Assembly (NCBI RefSeq): GCF_900187115.1
Contig: NZ_LT906455.1
Span: 1,612,001-1,676,000 of the forward strand
DNA: 64,000 nucleotides
Source: Aliarcobacter butzleri
GTDB lineage: Bacteria; Campylobacterota; Campylobacteria; Campylobacterales; Arcobacteraceae
Reading direction: 5' to 3'
Shown: in pieces, positions 19,181-27,526 of the stretch
Layout of the letters: each line of letters opens with the position of its first letter
Numbering within the stretch: the first letter of the stretch is position 1
Program-made: the position numbers and the translations under genes
The notes under the pieces: generated by a model
The model's database searches: none
Told to the model about the DNA's origin: nothing
Seen by the model: the letters and a program-made list of their open reading frames with translations, nothing else

Positions 19181-19505
19181 TATTCTTTTTCCACTCCCGA
19201 TTTTTTACTACTAAATACTTTCCATTTTTTAATGGCACATACCAATATACTATTTTGATTTTATTATAGTTGATATTTTGATTTTTTTTTAATTTGATTA
19301 TAGGATAATCAAATCCACCATCAAAAAGTTGATTACACTTTAATATGCGCAATATTGTAAAATAAATCGCCTTAAAAAAAGTATTATTATCTAATTGCCA
19401 TAATGCATATTGAGAACAAGTTGGATAATATCTACACGAACCAAAAGATAAAATTGTTAAATATTTTTGATAAAATCTTATTAAATATTTAAAAAGCCAC
19501 TTCAT
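19173..19505 (-). CDS. yidD: Membrane protein insertion efficiency factor YidD
   Basis: YidD is a small membrane-associated helper encoded between rnpA and yidC. It has 110 residues with an amphipathic N-terminus (KYLIRFYQKYLTIL), the hallmark CRYYPTCSQYALWQL near residues 24-38 and GGFDYPI near 63. The C-terminal tail is longer than in many homologues and lysine-rich. Its ATG overlaps the rnpA stop (ATGA) and its 3' end overlaps yidC, so all three are translationally coupled. Confidence 0.93.
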   Translation of the reverse strand: MKWLFKYLIRFYQKYLTILSFGSCRYYPTCSQYALWQLDNNTFFKAIYFTILRILKCNQLFDGGFDYPIIKLKKNQNINYNKIKIVYWYVPLKNGKYLVVKNREWKKNNE

Positions 19506-19837
19506 TTTAGGACTTCTAATCTCTTTAAAGCAAAATCAAAATCTTTTTTTAGCTCCAAAAAATTTCTATCATGAATAGCAATTTTTGCAACAAATATATA
19601 GTTACCAACTAATAGTTGATTTTCATAAGAAGCGAATAAAGCCCTCATTCTTCGTCTAGCTTTATTTCTATTTACTGCATTTCCAACTTTTTTTGAAGTA
19701 ACAAATGCAGCTTTAAGTATAGTATTAGAACTAAAAAAAGCGACAAAGCTGGTAGTATGCCAACTTTTGCCGCTTTTATATAGTTTATTAAACTCTTTAG
19801 GATTATTTATCCTATGATCTTTACTTAAACAGCTAAT
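19502..19837 (-). CDS. rnpA: Ribonuclease P protein component with probable ATT start codon
   Basis: RnpA is the protein subunit of RNase P, which matures tRNA 5' ends. The frame reads 111 residues with the conserved core [20 protein letters not shown] (residues 46-65) that contacts RNase P RNA, and FVAKIAIHD near 82. No ATG, GTG or TTG exists upstream of the core: the frame is closed by TAG, then reads AAA AAG ATT AGC TGT TTA. Initiation at ATT (19835-19837) gives MSCLSKDHR, which fits family N-termini as I remember them. AAAGG lies 9 bases upstream. The start overlaps the last codons of rpmH by 13 bases, suggesting coupled re-initiation. Confidence 0.88.
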   Translation of the reverse strand: MSCLSKDHRINNPKEFNKLYKSGKSWHTTSFVAFFSSNTILKAAFVTSKKVGNAVNRNKARRRMRALFASYENQLLVGNYIFVAKIAIHDRNFLELKKDFDFALKRLEVLK

Positions 19838-19959
19838 CTTTTTCTACCTTTAGCTCTTCTTGCATTGATTACTCTTCTACCATTTTTAGTAGCCATTCTT
19901 ACTCTGAACCCGTGAGTTCTTTTTCTAGGAGTATTATGTGGTTGATATGTTCTTTTCAT
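19825..19959 (-). CDS. rpmH: 50S ribosomal protein L34
   Basis: This 44-residue L34 is too short for most ORF filters but unmistakable: [19 protein letters not shown], then [19 protein letters not shown], ending LAV. It is the first gene of the rpmH-rnpA-yidD-yidC-jag-mnmE operon. An SD (AGAGGAAAG) precedes the ATG and a TATAAT -10 box lies about 37 bases upstream. Its stop codon lies inside the rnpA reading frame. In many bacteria this locus is next to dnaA; here clpB lies upstream. Confidence 0.97.
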   Translation of the reverse strand: MKRTYQPHNTPRKRTHGFRVRMATKNGRRVINARRAKGRKRLAV

Positions 19960-19996
19960 CTTAGTCTTTCCTCTATATTCACTAAATAAGTTGAGG

Positions 19997-20002
19997 ATTA
20001 TA
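19997..20002 (-). promoter_or_regulatory. -10 box of the rpmH operon promoter
   Basis: A perfect TATAAT on the minus strand lies about 37 bases upstream of rpmH, giving a leader of about 30 bases that contains the SD. No clear -35 is seen, which is normal for epsilonproteobacterial sigma-70 promoters. The region separates clpB from the ribosomal gene. Confidence 0.65.
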
Positions 20003-20033
20003 TTTAAGATTTACTTAAAATCTCTTTATATAT

Positions 20034-22613
20034 TTAAGAAATCTTTGTAATTACTTCATCATTTTGAACATCAAATTCTACGCTACTTCCTTCTCCTATT
20101 TTATCTTCCAAAATTAAATCAGCAAGTTTATCTTCAACAATCTCATAAATAGCTCGTTTTAATGGTCTTGCTCCATAAACTGGGTCAAATCCAATTTTTG
20201 CAATATACTCTTTTGCATTTTGTGTTAAAGAAATTTTTATATCTTTTTCTTCTACTTTTTTCTTAATATTATTAAATAAAATATTTACAATATTTGTAAT
20301 TGCACTTAAATTTAATTGTTCAAAAATAACAATATCATCAAGTCTATTTAAAAATTCTGGTCTAAAATGAGATTTTAACTCATCTAAAACAGCTTTTCGT
20401 CTCTCTTCTTTATCACTGATTTCAATTATTCTTGCACTTCCTATATTTGAAGTTAAAATAATAATTGTATTTTTAAAATCAACTGTAACACCTTTATTAT
20501 CAGTTAATCTTCCATCGTCTAACACTTGTAAAAGTATATTAAATACATCTGGATGCGCTTTTTCTACCTCATCAAATAAAATAACACTATAAGGTTTTCT
20601 TCTTACTGCTTCAGTTAATTGACCACCTTCTTCATATCCAACATAACCAGGAGCTGCTCCAACAAGCCTAGAAACAGCGTGTTTTTCCATATATTCACTC
20701 ATATCGAATCTAATAAGTGATTTTGGATCATCAAATAAGAACTTAGCTAAAGTTTTTGCACTCTCTGTTTTTCCAACTCCTGTTGGTCCAAGGAATAAAA
20801 AACTTCCTATTGGTCGTGAAGTTTCACTTAATCCTGCTTTATTTCTTTTTATTGCTCTACTTATTGCTTTTATAGCTTCATCTTGACCAATAACATCTTG
20901 TTTTAAAACCTCTTCAACTTTTAAAACTTTTTGTTTTTCACTATCCATCATTTTATTAACTGGAATTCCCGTCCATCTTGAAACTATACTTGCTATTGAT
21001 TCTTCATCAACACTATTTCTTAAAAGTGTTCCCTCTTTTTGCATTTGCTCCCATTTTTGAGCATTTTCTTTTATTTTTGCTTCAAGTGCTGGGATTTCTC
21101 CATACTCTATCTTTGCAGCTTCTTCAAATTTTGATTCACGTTTTGCAATATTTGCTTTTGTTTTTAACTCTTCAATTTTTGCTTTTAATTCACTCGCTAA
21201 ATTGAAAGTTTGTTTTTCATTTTCAAATCTAGCTTCTAAATTTTGTTTCTCTTCATTTTTGTTTGCTAACTCTTTTTCTATTTGAATAAGTCGCTCTTCA
21301 TTCTTTTTATTTTTTTCCATTTTAAGAGCTTCTTTTTCAACATTTAGAGTTTGAATCTCTCTTTTTATATGTGATAAAGCTGTTGGTTCACTCTCAATTT
21401 GCATTTTAAGTTCTGCTGCTGCTTCATCTATTAAATCTATTGCTTTATCAGGTAAAAATCTATCAGTTATATATCTATTTGATAGTTTTGCTGCTGCAAC
21501 TAATGCACTATCGTTTATAGTTACATTATGATGTGTTTCAAGTCGCTCTTTAATACCTCTTAAAATTTGTAAAGCTTCATTTACTGTTGGTTCATCAACT
21601 TTAACTGGTTGAAATCTTCTTTGCATTGCAGCATCTTTTTCAAAATATTTTCTATACTCTTTTAAAGTTGTTGCACCAATTGTATGAAGTTCACCACGAG
21701 CAAGGCTAGGTTTTAAGATGTTTGCTGCATCCATACTTCCTTCACTTGCACCTGCACCAATGATTGTATGAATTTCATCAATAAATAAAATTATATTTCC
21801 AGCTTTTTTAACCTCATCAATAACAGATTTTAGCCTATCTTCAAACTCTCCTCGATATTTTGCACCTGCAATTAAAGCACTCATATCAAGACTTATAACT
21901 CTTTTATTTAAAAGTGAAGTAGGAACATCTTTATTTACTATTCTTTGTGCTAAACCTTCTGCAATAGCTGTTTTACCAGTTCCTGGTTCTCCTAATAATA
22001 TTGGATTATTTTTTGTTTTTCTTATTAGTATTTGCATCATCCTAGTGATTTGTTCATCTCTTCCAATAACTGGGTCAAGTTCACCATCAATTGCTTTTTT
22101 ATTTAAATCTATTCCATATTTACTTAAAGCTTCTAAGTTGTCATCACCACTATTGCTATCAATAGTTTTACCTGCACGCATCGCTTCAAGCTCTTTTTTT
22201 GCTTCTTTTAAATCCATATATTTTCCTAAAACATCTTTTACTGTTTGATTATCAAAGTTTGAAACAAGCCAAGTATCAATAGCTATAAATTTATCTCCAT
22301 TACTTGTCATTTGACCTTCTGCTTTTTGTAAGCTTGAAAGTAAATTTCTTGATAATTTTATATTCTCTTTTGTAACACTACTCACACTTGGAAGTTTGCT
22401 AGCGTTTGATTTTGCTTCAAGTTCAATTGCTGCTTTATTAACATTCATTTTATTTAATAACTGATTTAATACTGAATTTGTGTTTGTCAATAAAGCCCAA
22501 AGTAAATGTATCACTTCTACTTCTTGATTTTTATTATGCAAAGCTAAAGCAACGCTAGAATCTATTGTTTCAGCTAGTTGGTTTGTCATCTTTTCAAAAA
22601 TATTGTTATTCAT
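20034..22613 (-). CDS. clpB: ATP-dependent disaggregase ClpB
   Basis: ClpB is a hexameric AAA+ chaperone that pulls proteins out of aggregates together with DnaK. The 859 residues show an N-terminal double-Clp repeat domain (1-150) and the first ATPase domain with GEPGTGKT near 207 and [11 protein letters not shown] near 277. A long coiled-coil M domain (about 410-530) distinguishes ClpB from ClpA/C. The second ATPase domain has [12 protein letters not shown] near 607 and a D2-small domain near the C-terminus. No ClpP-binding loop is evident. It is a single gene ending 74 bases before rpmH. Confidence 0.97.
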   Translation of the reverse strand: MNNNIFEKMTNQLAETIDSSVALALHNKNQEVEVIHLLWALLTNTNSVLNQLLNKMNVNKAAIELEAKSNASKLPSVSSVTKENIKLSRNLLSSLQKAEGQMTSNGDKFIAIDTWLVSNFDNQTVKDVLGKYMDLKEAKKELEAMRAGKTIDSNSGDDNLEALSKYGIDLNKKAIDGELDPVIGRDEQITRMMQILIRKTKNNPILLGEPGTGKTAIAEGLAQRIVNKDVPTSLLNKRVISLDMSALIAGAKYRGEFEDRLKSVIDEVKKAGNIILFIDEIHTIIGAGASEGSMDAANILKPSLARGELHTIGATTLKEYRKYFEKDAAMQRRFQPVKVDEPTVNEALQILRGIKERLETHHNVTINDSALVAAAKLSNRYITDRFLPDKAIDLIDEAAAELKMQIESEPTALSHIKREIQTLNVEKEALKMEKNKKNEERLIQIEKELANKNEEKQNLEARFENEKQTFNLASELKAKIEELKTKANIAKRESKFEEAAKIEYGEIPALEAKIKENAQKWEQMQKEGTLLRNSVDEESIASIVSRWTGIPVNKMMDSEKQKVLKVEEVLKQDVIGQDEAIKAISRAIKRNKAGLSETSRPIGSFLFLGPTGVGKTESAKTLAKFLFDDPKSLIRFDMSEYMEKHAVSRLVGAAPGYVGYEEGGQLTEAVRRKPYSVILFDEVEKAHPDVFNILLQVLDDGRLTDNKGVTVDFKNTIIILTSNIGSARIIEISDKEERRKAVLDELKSHFRPEFLNRLDDIVIFEQLNLSAITNIVNILFNNIKKKVEEKDIKISLTQNAKEYIAKIGFDPVYGARPLKRAIYEIVEDKLADLILEDKIGEGSSVEFDVQNDEVITKIS

Positions 22614-22731
22614 TTAGCACTCCTTGTATTTAACTGCTAAGAAATTATATAACTTTAGTCATTCTTTGTCAAGTCTTAGTAAAAATATATTTTTTATTAT
22701 AATACTTTTTAAAAAATATTTAAAGGCTTTT

Positions 22732-23310
22732 ATGAAAAATTTATGCGGTATTGATGAAGCAGGTCGTGGTCCACTTGCTGGTCCATTAGTTGTTGCTGGA
22801 GTTATTCTTTTAGAAGATATTGTAGGATTGAATGATTCTAAAGTTTTAAGTGAAAAAAAAAGAGAAAAACTATTTGATGAAATAAAAGAAAAATCAAAAT
22901 ACCATATTGTTTTTAGTGATGCAAAATTAATAGATGAAAAAGGTATAAGTTTTTGTTTAAAAAGCTCTATTTTAGAAATTATAGAAAATTTAAAAGAGTT
23001 TTCAAACTCATTTTTGATGGATGGAAATACAAATTTTGGAATACAAATTTTACAAAAAGAGATAAAAGCAGATGCAAAATATGCGCAAGTTAGTGCAGCT
23101 TCAATTTTAGCAAAAGTTAGCCGAGATAGATTTATGGATGAAATTTCACCACTTTATCCAAAATATGATTTTCACAAACACAAAGGTTATGGAACAAAAG
23201 CACATATTGAAGCTATAAAAGAGTTTGGAAGAAGTGATATTCATAGACACACTTTTAAATTAAAAGCTTTAGGAGAAAATGAAATAGGAGTTCAAAAAAG
23301 TCTATTTTAG
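22732..23310 (+). CDS. rnhB: Ribonuclease HII
   Basis: RNase HII cuts RNA in RNA-DNA hybrids and single ribonucleotides misincorporated into DNA. The 192-residue protein starts at ATG 22732 (MKNLCGIDEAGRGPLAGP), with the catalytic DEAGRG motif at residues 8-13, SKVLSEKKRE near 39 and the third acid in the ASILAKVSRDRFM region near 123. The upstream extension to 22624 is rejected because it overlaps the likely promoter TATTATAAT. This start places the catalytic motif where the family has it. It is convergent with the next gene. Confidence 0.95.
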   Translation: MKNLCGIDEAGRGPLAGPLVVAGVILLEDIVGLNDSKVLSEKKREKLFDEIKEKSKYHIVFSDAKLIDEKGISFCLKSSILEIIENLKEFSNSFLMDGNTNFGIQILQKEIKADAKYAQVSAASILAKVSRDRFMDEISPLYPKYDFHKHKGYGTKAHIEAIKEFGRSDIHRHTFKLKALGENEIGVQKSLF

Positions 23311-23313
23311 ACT
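23299..23313. terminator. Small hairpin holding both stop codons of rnhB and the convergent gene
   Basis: AGTCTA and TAGACT form a 6-bp stem with a TTT loop, flanked by AAAA on the left and TTTT on the right. The rnhB stop TAG (23308-23310) and the minus-strand stop (23312-23314) overlap it. It may act as a weak terminator in both directions. Confidence 0.4.
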
Positions 23314-23626
23314 ATTTTGAAACTTCTCCAATATGTTTTTCAACAGATTCTATTTTTGTTTTTAGCCTATTTTCATGCCCTATTCTAATATCAAAATTTA
23401 GTGTTGCATAAACTCTGCTACACCCTAATTCTTCTAATCTTAAATAACATTTTTCTACCAAAGCTAAAGCTTCTTTCATAGTAGAAGTTTCAATAATAGT
23501 TGCCATTGAAGTGAGTTGATAATTCATGCCACTATCTTTGATTATTTTTATAACTTCAGAAACTTCTTTACTTTTACTTTCACTTTTATCCGTAGGAAAC
23601 ATTGCCATTTGAAGTAATACAGACAT
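23312..23626 (-). CDS. Thiamine-binding-fold protein, MTH1187/YkoF family (DUF77)
   Basis: This 104-residue single-domain protein has a ferredoxin-like fold typical of the MTH1187/YqgV group. Recognisable parts are LLQMAMFPTD near the start, YQLTSMATIIET near 36-47, and a C-terminal RVYATLNFDIRIG near 71-83. Family members bind thiamine or related pyrimidines in structural studies, and a physiological role is not settled. It is followed by nothing on its strand and begins 10 bases after the ppk2 stop, so it is probably co-transcribed with ppk2. Confidence 0.8.
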   Translation of the reverse strand: MSVLLQMAMFPTDKSESKSKEVSEVIKIIKDSGMNYQLTSMATIIETSTMKEALALVEKCYLRLEELGCSRVYATLNFDIRIGHENRLKTKIESVEKHIGEVSK

Positions 23627-23635
23627 CTAAACTCC

Positions 23636-24529
23636 TTATGATTCACTCTCTTTTCTTTTCATATCCATAATTTCTAACTCTTTTTCAGCAGTAGTAACAA
23701 TATCTTTATCTACACTAAAATCAAGTCTTTCATCTTTACCTTCATAATCAACAGAATTCAAAATAACTTTTATTGAATTTAATCTTGCTAAAAATTTACT
23801 ATCGCTTCTTATAATTATCCAAGGAGATTTTTCTGTATTTGTATATTTTAACATATCGTATTTTTTTTGAGTAAATTCATCCCAACGACTTTGCATTTGT
23901 AAATCAATTTCACTTAGTTTCCATTGTTTTAGGGGATTTTCTTCACGTTCTGCAAATCTTTTTGCTTGTTCATCTTTTGTAACTGATAAATAAATTTTCA
24001 AAAAATGTATTCCGTGGTCTATCAAATCTTCTTCAAATCCAGGAACACTTTTCATAAACACTTCATACTCTTTTTGTGTACAAAATCCAAAAACTGGTTC
24101 AACCATTGCACGGTTATACCAACTTCTATCAAATATTACTATCTCTCCACCTTTTGGAAATTGTTCAACATATCTTTGATAGTACCATTGAGTTTTTTGA
24201 ACATCTGATGGCTTTCCAAGGGCAACCACACGGTAATGTTTTTCATTCATATATCTAGTTATTCTTCTTATTGCTCCACCTTTTCCTGAAGCATCTCTTC
24301 CTTCCATTAGAATAATCATTTTTTCATTCTTTTTTTCAAGATGATTTTGAAGTTTTATCAACTCTACTTGATATGGTCGTAAAACTTCTTCTTGTGTTCT
24401 GTATAAAAATTTTGAATGCAACTCGCTAATAAAACTTCCATTTTCATCTTTTAATTTATCTATAAAACTATCTAAATTCATAGTTGCATTATTTATTCTA
24501 TCTTTATCATAATACTTATCAAATGACAT
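23636..24529 (-). CDS. ppk2: Polyphosphate kinase 2 (PPK2 family)
   Basis: PPK2 enzymes use polyphosphate to phosphorylate nucleoside mono- or diphosphates. The 297 residues contain Walker A EGRDASGKGGAIRR near 77, the lid region GKPSDVQKTQWYYQRY near 112-127, Walker B IVIFDRSWYNRAMVEPVFGF (near 138-157) and the DEQAKRFAEREENPLKQWKL segment near 188. The overall size fits a one-domain class I enzyme. ATG 24529 has a good SD (AAAGGGAAC); the longer version from 24568 is less likely. Substrate (ADP or GDP) cannot be told. Confidence 0.93.
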   Translation of the reverse strand: MSFDKYYDKDRINNATMNLDSFIDKLKDENGSFISELHSKFLYRTQEEVLRPYQVELIKLQNHLEKKNEKMIILMEGRDASGKGGAIRRITRYMNEKHYRVVALGKPSDVQKTQWYYQRYVEQFPKGGEIVIFDRSWYNRAMVEPVFGFCTQKEYEVFMKSVPGFEEDLIDHGIHFLKIYLSVTKDEQAKRFAEREENPLKQWKLSEIDLQMQSRWDEFTQKKYDMLKYTNTEKSPWIIIRSDSKFLARLNSIKVILNSVDYEGKDERLDFSVDKDIVTTAEKELEIMDMKRKESES

Positions 24530-24648
24530 CACGTTCCCTTTTTTTGTTTCTTTTCTTATATTATACATAAGAAGAATTACATTTTAGTTTTAATTGTAAT
24601 TAAAAAACTTTTTGATAGTATATATTAAATATATAATAAAGGATTGAA

Positions 24649-24990
24649 ATGCAATTAGAAGTATCTGCTGAAGTTATATTGTCACAACTAGGTTATTCAC
24701 AAAATGAAGCTTCTTTAAAACAAGCTCAAAAAATGATAGAAGTTACACAAGGCTTTGACAAATTCGCAAAACACATTTTGTCTTTAAATGATCATCTTAA
24801 AAAAATGAATGCTTATGTTGCATTGTCAAATACTACAAATTATTTGAAAGTAAAGTGCGAAGAGAGTGAATCTAAAGAAATTTTAGAAGAATTTCATGAC
24901 ACAGTTTCACATTGGGCAAGTAAATATAATGTAAATTTAGAAAGATTGCCTAATAAACCAATTTACTATATTTTAGGAACTCAAAACTAA
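24649..24990 (+). CDS. Conserved-looking small protein of unknown function
   Basis: This 113-residue cytoplasmic-looking protein has no signal peptide or membrane segment, and I do not recognise a family. It is mostly helical (QLGYSQNEASLKQAQKMIEV), ends with KPIYYILGTQN, and has one Cys. A perfect TATAAT (24632-24637) and AAAGGATTG precede the ATG, so it is likely expressed from its own short leader. Its stop overlaps the convergent msrA stop by 4 bases. Codon use looks like that of its neighbours. Confidence 0.6.
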   Translation: MQLEVSAEVILSQLGYSQNEASLKQAQKMIEVTQGFDKFAKHILSLNDHLKKMNAYVALSNTTNYLKVKCEESESKEILEEFHDTVSHWASKYNVNLERLPNKPIYYILGTQN

Positions 24991-25481
24991 AATATTTTTC
25001 TATAACTATGACAATAAGGCATCTTTTGATGTCTTTCATAGTAATTTTGATGATACTCTTCTGCTTTATAAAAAATACCTTTTTCATATAAAGTTGTAGC
25101 AACTTTAAAACCCTTATTTTCAAGCTCTTTTATCAAATTCTCACTTATAGTTTTTTGTTCAATGTCACTATAAAATATAGCTGATAAATATTGACTTCCT
25201 ATATCTGGACCTTGCCCGTTTGTTTGTGTAAAGTCATGTATTTCAAAAAATAGTTTTGCTAATTTTTCAAAACTTACAATTGTCTCATCAAATTCAACTT
25301 CAATAGTTTCTAAATGACCACTAAACCCACTGCAAACTATTTCATAAGTTGGATTTTCTATAAATCCACCCATATATCCTGAAATTACACTTTTTACACC
25401 CGCTACTTTTTGAAAATAATACTCTACTCCCCAAAAACAACCAGCGGCGAAATATGCTTTTTTAATATTTTCTAAATTCAA
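24987..25481 (-). CDS. msrA: Peptide methionine-S-sulfoxide reductase MsrA
   Basis: MsrA reduces the S-epimer of methionine sulfoxide in oxidised proteins. The catalytic motif GCFWGVEYYF lies near residue 11, after a short start. YMGGF, CSGFSGHLETIEVEFD and AEEYHQNYYERH (near 138-149) are all family features. I use TTG 25481, which has the SD AAAGGAAT 6 bases upstream at the end of msrB, giving 164 residues. The longer reading to 25523 starts inside msrB. The pair msrB-msrA repairs both sulfoxide epimers. Confidence 0.93.
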   Translation of the reverse strand: MNLENIKKAYFAAGCFWGVEYYFQKVAGVKSVISGYMGGFIENPTYEIVCSGFSGHLETIEVEFDETIVSFEKLAKLFFEIHDFTQTNGQGPDIGSQYLSAIFYSDIEQKTISENLIKELENKGFKVATTLYEKGIFYKAEEYHQNYYERHQKMPYCHSYRKIF

Positions 25482-25483
25482 TT

Positions 25484-25843
25484 TTATTCCTTTATAAAAT
25501 TTAAAGATATTGAGTTTACACAATGTCTTGTATTTTTTTGTGTAAAACCTTCACCTTCAAAAACATGTCCCAAATGAGCACCACATTTTGCACATAAAAT
25601 TTCTATTCTTCTTCCATCTCTATCTACAACTTTTTTGATTGCACCTTCTATTTCATCATCAAAACTTGGCCAACCACAACCTGATTTAAATTTATCATCA
25701 CTTTTGTACAAAGGAGCATTACATTTTTTACAAATATAAGTTCCTTTTTCATAAAAATCATTATAAATTCCACTAAAAGGATATTCTGTTCCTTTTTGTT
25801 CTATTACATACTTTTCATTTTGCGTTAATTCATTGTATTTCAT
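25484..25843 (-). CDS. msrB: Peptide methionine-R-sulfoxide reductase MsrB
   Basis: MsrB reduces the R-epimer of methionine sulfoxide. It has 119 residues. Two CxxC zinc-site pairs are visible (CKKCNAP near 34 and CAKCGAH near 82), along with [11 protein letters not shown] near 52-62. The catalytic cysteine is in [13 protein letters not shown] near the end. The start ATG follows a short gap after the FAH-family gene, and msrA begins 2 bases after the stop. It is a separate gene rather than the fused MsrAB found in some relatives. Confidence 0.95.
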   Translation of the reverse strand: MKYNELTQNEKYVIEQKGTEYPFSGIYNDFYEKGTYICKKCNAPLYKSDDKFKSGCGWPSFDDEIEGAIKKVVDRDGRRIEILCAKCGAHLGHVFEGEGFTQKNTRHCVNSISLNFIKE

Positions 25844-25854
25844 CTAAAATCCTT

Positions 25855-26469
25855 TTATAAAACTTCAAATTTTTCTTCAATAATCACTTTTTTATCATAT
25901 GAAATTTTACCTACAAAAATATCACCTTTTTTAAACTCACCTACTCCTTTTGGCGTTCCACTCATCAAAATATCTCCATCTTCAAAACTCAAAAATGTTT
26001 TAGCTTCTTTTATAATTTCGTCTGGTTTATTTATCATCAATGAATAATCACCTTTTTGTTTTAATTCATCATTTATAAAAAGTTCTATTTCAAGTTTAGA
26101 AATATCTTGTTTAAACGCTACAAATTTAGAAAAAACTGCTGAATTATCAAAAGCCTTTGCTCTTTCCCAAGGAAGACCTTTTTCTTTTAATTTACTTTGA
26201 ATTTCTCTTAAAGTTAAATCAAGACCAAAACCAACTGCAACTATTTTATCTTCTTTGATTAAAAAAGAGATTTCAGCTTCATAATGGCAAGAAATTTGAT
26301 TTTGTGGAAAGATTAGTTTTTGTGAAATTGATGAATTTGGTTTTATGAAAAAAACCATATTTTCTGGTATTTCATTGTTTAATTCTTTTATATGATCAAC
26401 ATAGTTTCGTCCAATACATACAACTTTTGATGGTATCATCTCTTTATCATTTAGTAATATTTTATTCAT
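25855..26469 (-). CDS. Fumarylacetoacetate hydrolase (FAH)-family protein
   Basis: This 204-residue single-domain FAH fold shows KVVCIGRNYVDHIKEL near residues 15-30, the metal-binding HYEAEISFLI (E..E pattern) near 62-71, WERAKAFDNSAVFSKF near 100 and GDILMSGTPKGVGEF near 169-183. Family members hydrolyse or decarboxylate acylpyruvates and oxaloacetate with Mg2+; the substrate here is not determined by sequence. It is the first gene of a probable group with msrB and msrA on the minus strand. Confidence 0.88.
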   Translation of the reverse strand: MNKILLNDKEMIPSKVVCIGRNYVDHIKELNNEIPENMVFFIKPNSSISQKLIFPQNQISCHYEAEISFLIKEDKIVAVGFGLDLTLREIQSKLKEKGLPWERAKAFDNSAVFSKFVAFKQDISKLEIELFINDELKQKGDYSLMINKPDEIIKEAKTFLSFEDGDILMSGTPKGVGEFKKGDIFVGKISYDKKVIIEEKFEVL

Positions 26470-26531
26470 TTTATACTCTCTTGAAAATTTTATTATATAA
26501 TCTTAAAAAATTATAACCAAAGGCTTTTTAA

Positions 26532-26873
26532 ATGAAAGAAAATCTACTTATAGTTTGGACAAATGGGGATATTGAAGTTGCAAATAAATTTCCACTTTTA
26601 TATGGAAGTGTAATTTTAGAAAGAGAGTATTGGAAAACAGCACATTTAATGCTTTGGGGACCATCTATAAAACTTGTAAAAAAAAGTAAAAAAGTAAGAA
26701 AACAACTAAAAAAAATAGAAGAAACGGGTGTTAAAATGAGTGCTTGTGTAGTCTGTGTTGAAGATTATGAAGCGACTTCAACTTTAAAAAAATTAAATAT
26801 CGAAATCACTCACACAGGAGAGTTTTTAACAAAAGCTTTAAAAGATGAAAGTTTTGCAGTATTAACTATTTAA
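26532..26873 (+). CDS. DsrE/DsrF-like protein
   Basis: The 113-residue protein has the alpha/beta DsrE-like pattern: LLIVWTNGDIEVANKF near the start, then HLMLWGPSIKLV near 38-49 and a VKMSACVVCVEDY segment near 68-80. DsrE-fold proteins often act in sulfur transfer with a conserved Cys. The cysteines at about 72 and 75 (CVVC) fit that, but a sulfur role is not proven. It has a promoter-like TATAAT about 36 bases upstream. Its stop overlaps the convergent Nudix gene by 4 bases. Confidence 0.75.
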   Translation: MKENLLIVWTNGDIEVANKFPLLYGSVILEREYWKTAHLMLWGPSIKLVKKSKKVRKQLKKIEETGVKMSACVVCVEDYEATSTLKKLNIEITHTGEFLTKALKDESFAVLTI

Positions 26874-27526
26874 TACTTTTCTATAAACTCTTTTATTAAA
26901 ACAGAAGTAATTCCCCAAATTACTTCACCCTCGTATTCATAAACCCAAATTTTATGTTTTTTATTTCCCCAAGGTTCTTTGTATGCTTCTGGTATTCCTA
27001 ACTCTTCAACAGGGAAAAGAACTTCTTTATTTCCATATTCATCTATTTCATAAGGTAAAATTTTATTTGATAAAGTGTACTCTTTTGGTTCATTTTTCTT
27101 AAAAAAAGAGATTGGAATAACTATCGTTTTTTCAACTTCGTTATAGTCAATTTTCATATTTTTATAGGCTTTTTTCTTAACTTTTGCAACAAAAGATTCA
27201 ATTATTGCACCAATTGGAGTAACATAAGTATCAAGTTGTCCTAAAATTTTTATATCTTTTTTTTCAATTCCCAACTCTTCAAAAGTCTCTCTTAATGCTG
27301 TATCTTGAAAATTTTTATCAAATTTTGACTCAAAACCCCCACCAGGAAAACATATATCTCCACCTTGCCTTATATGAGCTGCCCTTTTTTGAAAAAGTAA
27401 ATGATAAACACCATCTATTTTTATAATTGGAATTAAAACTGCACTATTAAAAAATCTATTTCTTCCTAAAACATTTGGATATTTTGGTAAATTTGAAATC
27501 AGTTTTTTTAAATTACTTTTTTTCAT
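26870..27526 (-). CDS. Nudix hydrolase, CoA pyrophosphatase (NudL) type
   Basis: The protein has 218 residues. The region LLFQKRAAHIRQGGDICFPG matches the NuCoA signature (LLxxR...R..GxxxFPGG) that marks CoA/acyl-CoA diphosphatases. It is directly followed by the Nudix box, ending TALRETFEELGI near 98. Such enzymes cut CoA to 3',5'-ADP and phosphopantetheine. The assignment is by motif only. It starts next to the bioA stop, so the two are likely co-transcribed. Confidence 0.85.
   Translation of the reverse strand: MKKSNLKKLISNLPKYPNVLGRNRFFNSAVLIPIIKIDGVYHLLFQKRAAHIRQGGDICFPGGGFESKFDKNFQDTALRETFEELGIEKKDIKILGQLDTYVTPIGAIIESFVAKVKKKAYKNMKIDYNEVEKTIVIPISFFKKNEPKEYTLSNKILPYEIDEYGNKEVLFPVEELGIPEAYKEPWGNKKHKIWVYEYEGEVIWGITSVLIKEFIEKY

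Noticed and set aside
19825-20033. Possible chromosomal origin next to rpmH
   Set aside because: rpmH often neighbours dnaA/oriC, but no dnaA gene, DnaA-box cluster or AT-rich repeat array was seen here, and clpB lies upstream.
22624-22731. N-terminal extension of RNase HII
   Set aside because: It overlaps a TATTATAAT promoter-like sequence and would add 36 hydrophobic residues before the conserved start.
25482-25523. Extended MsrA start inside msrB
   Set aside because: The TTG at 25481 has a proper SD at the end of msrB and gives the usual MsrA N-terminus.
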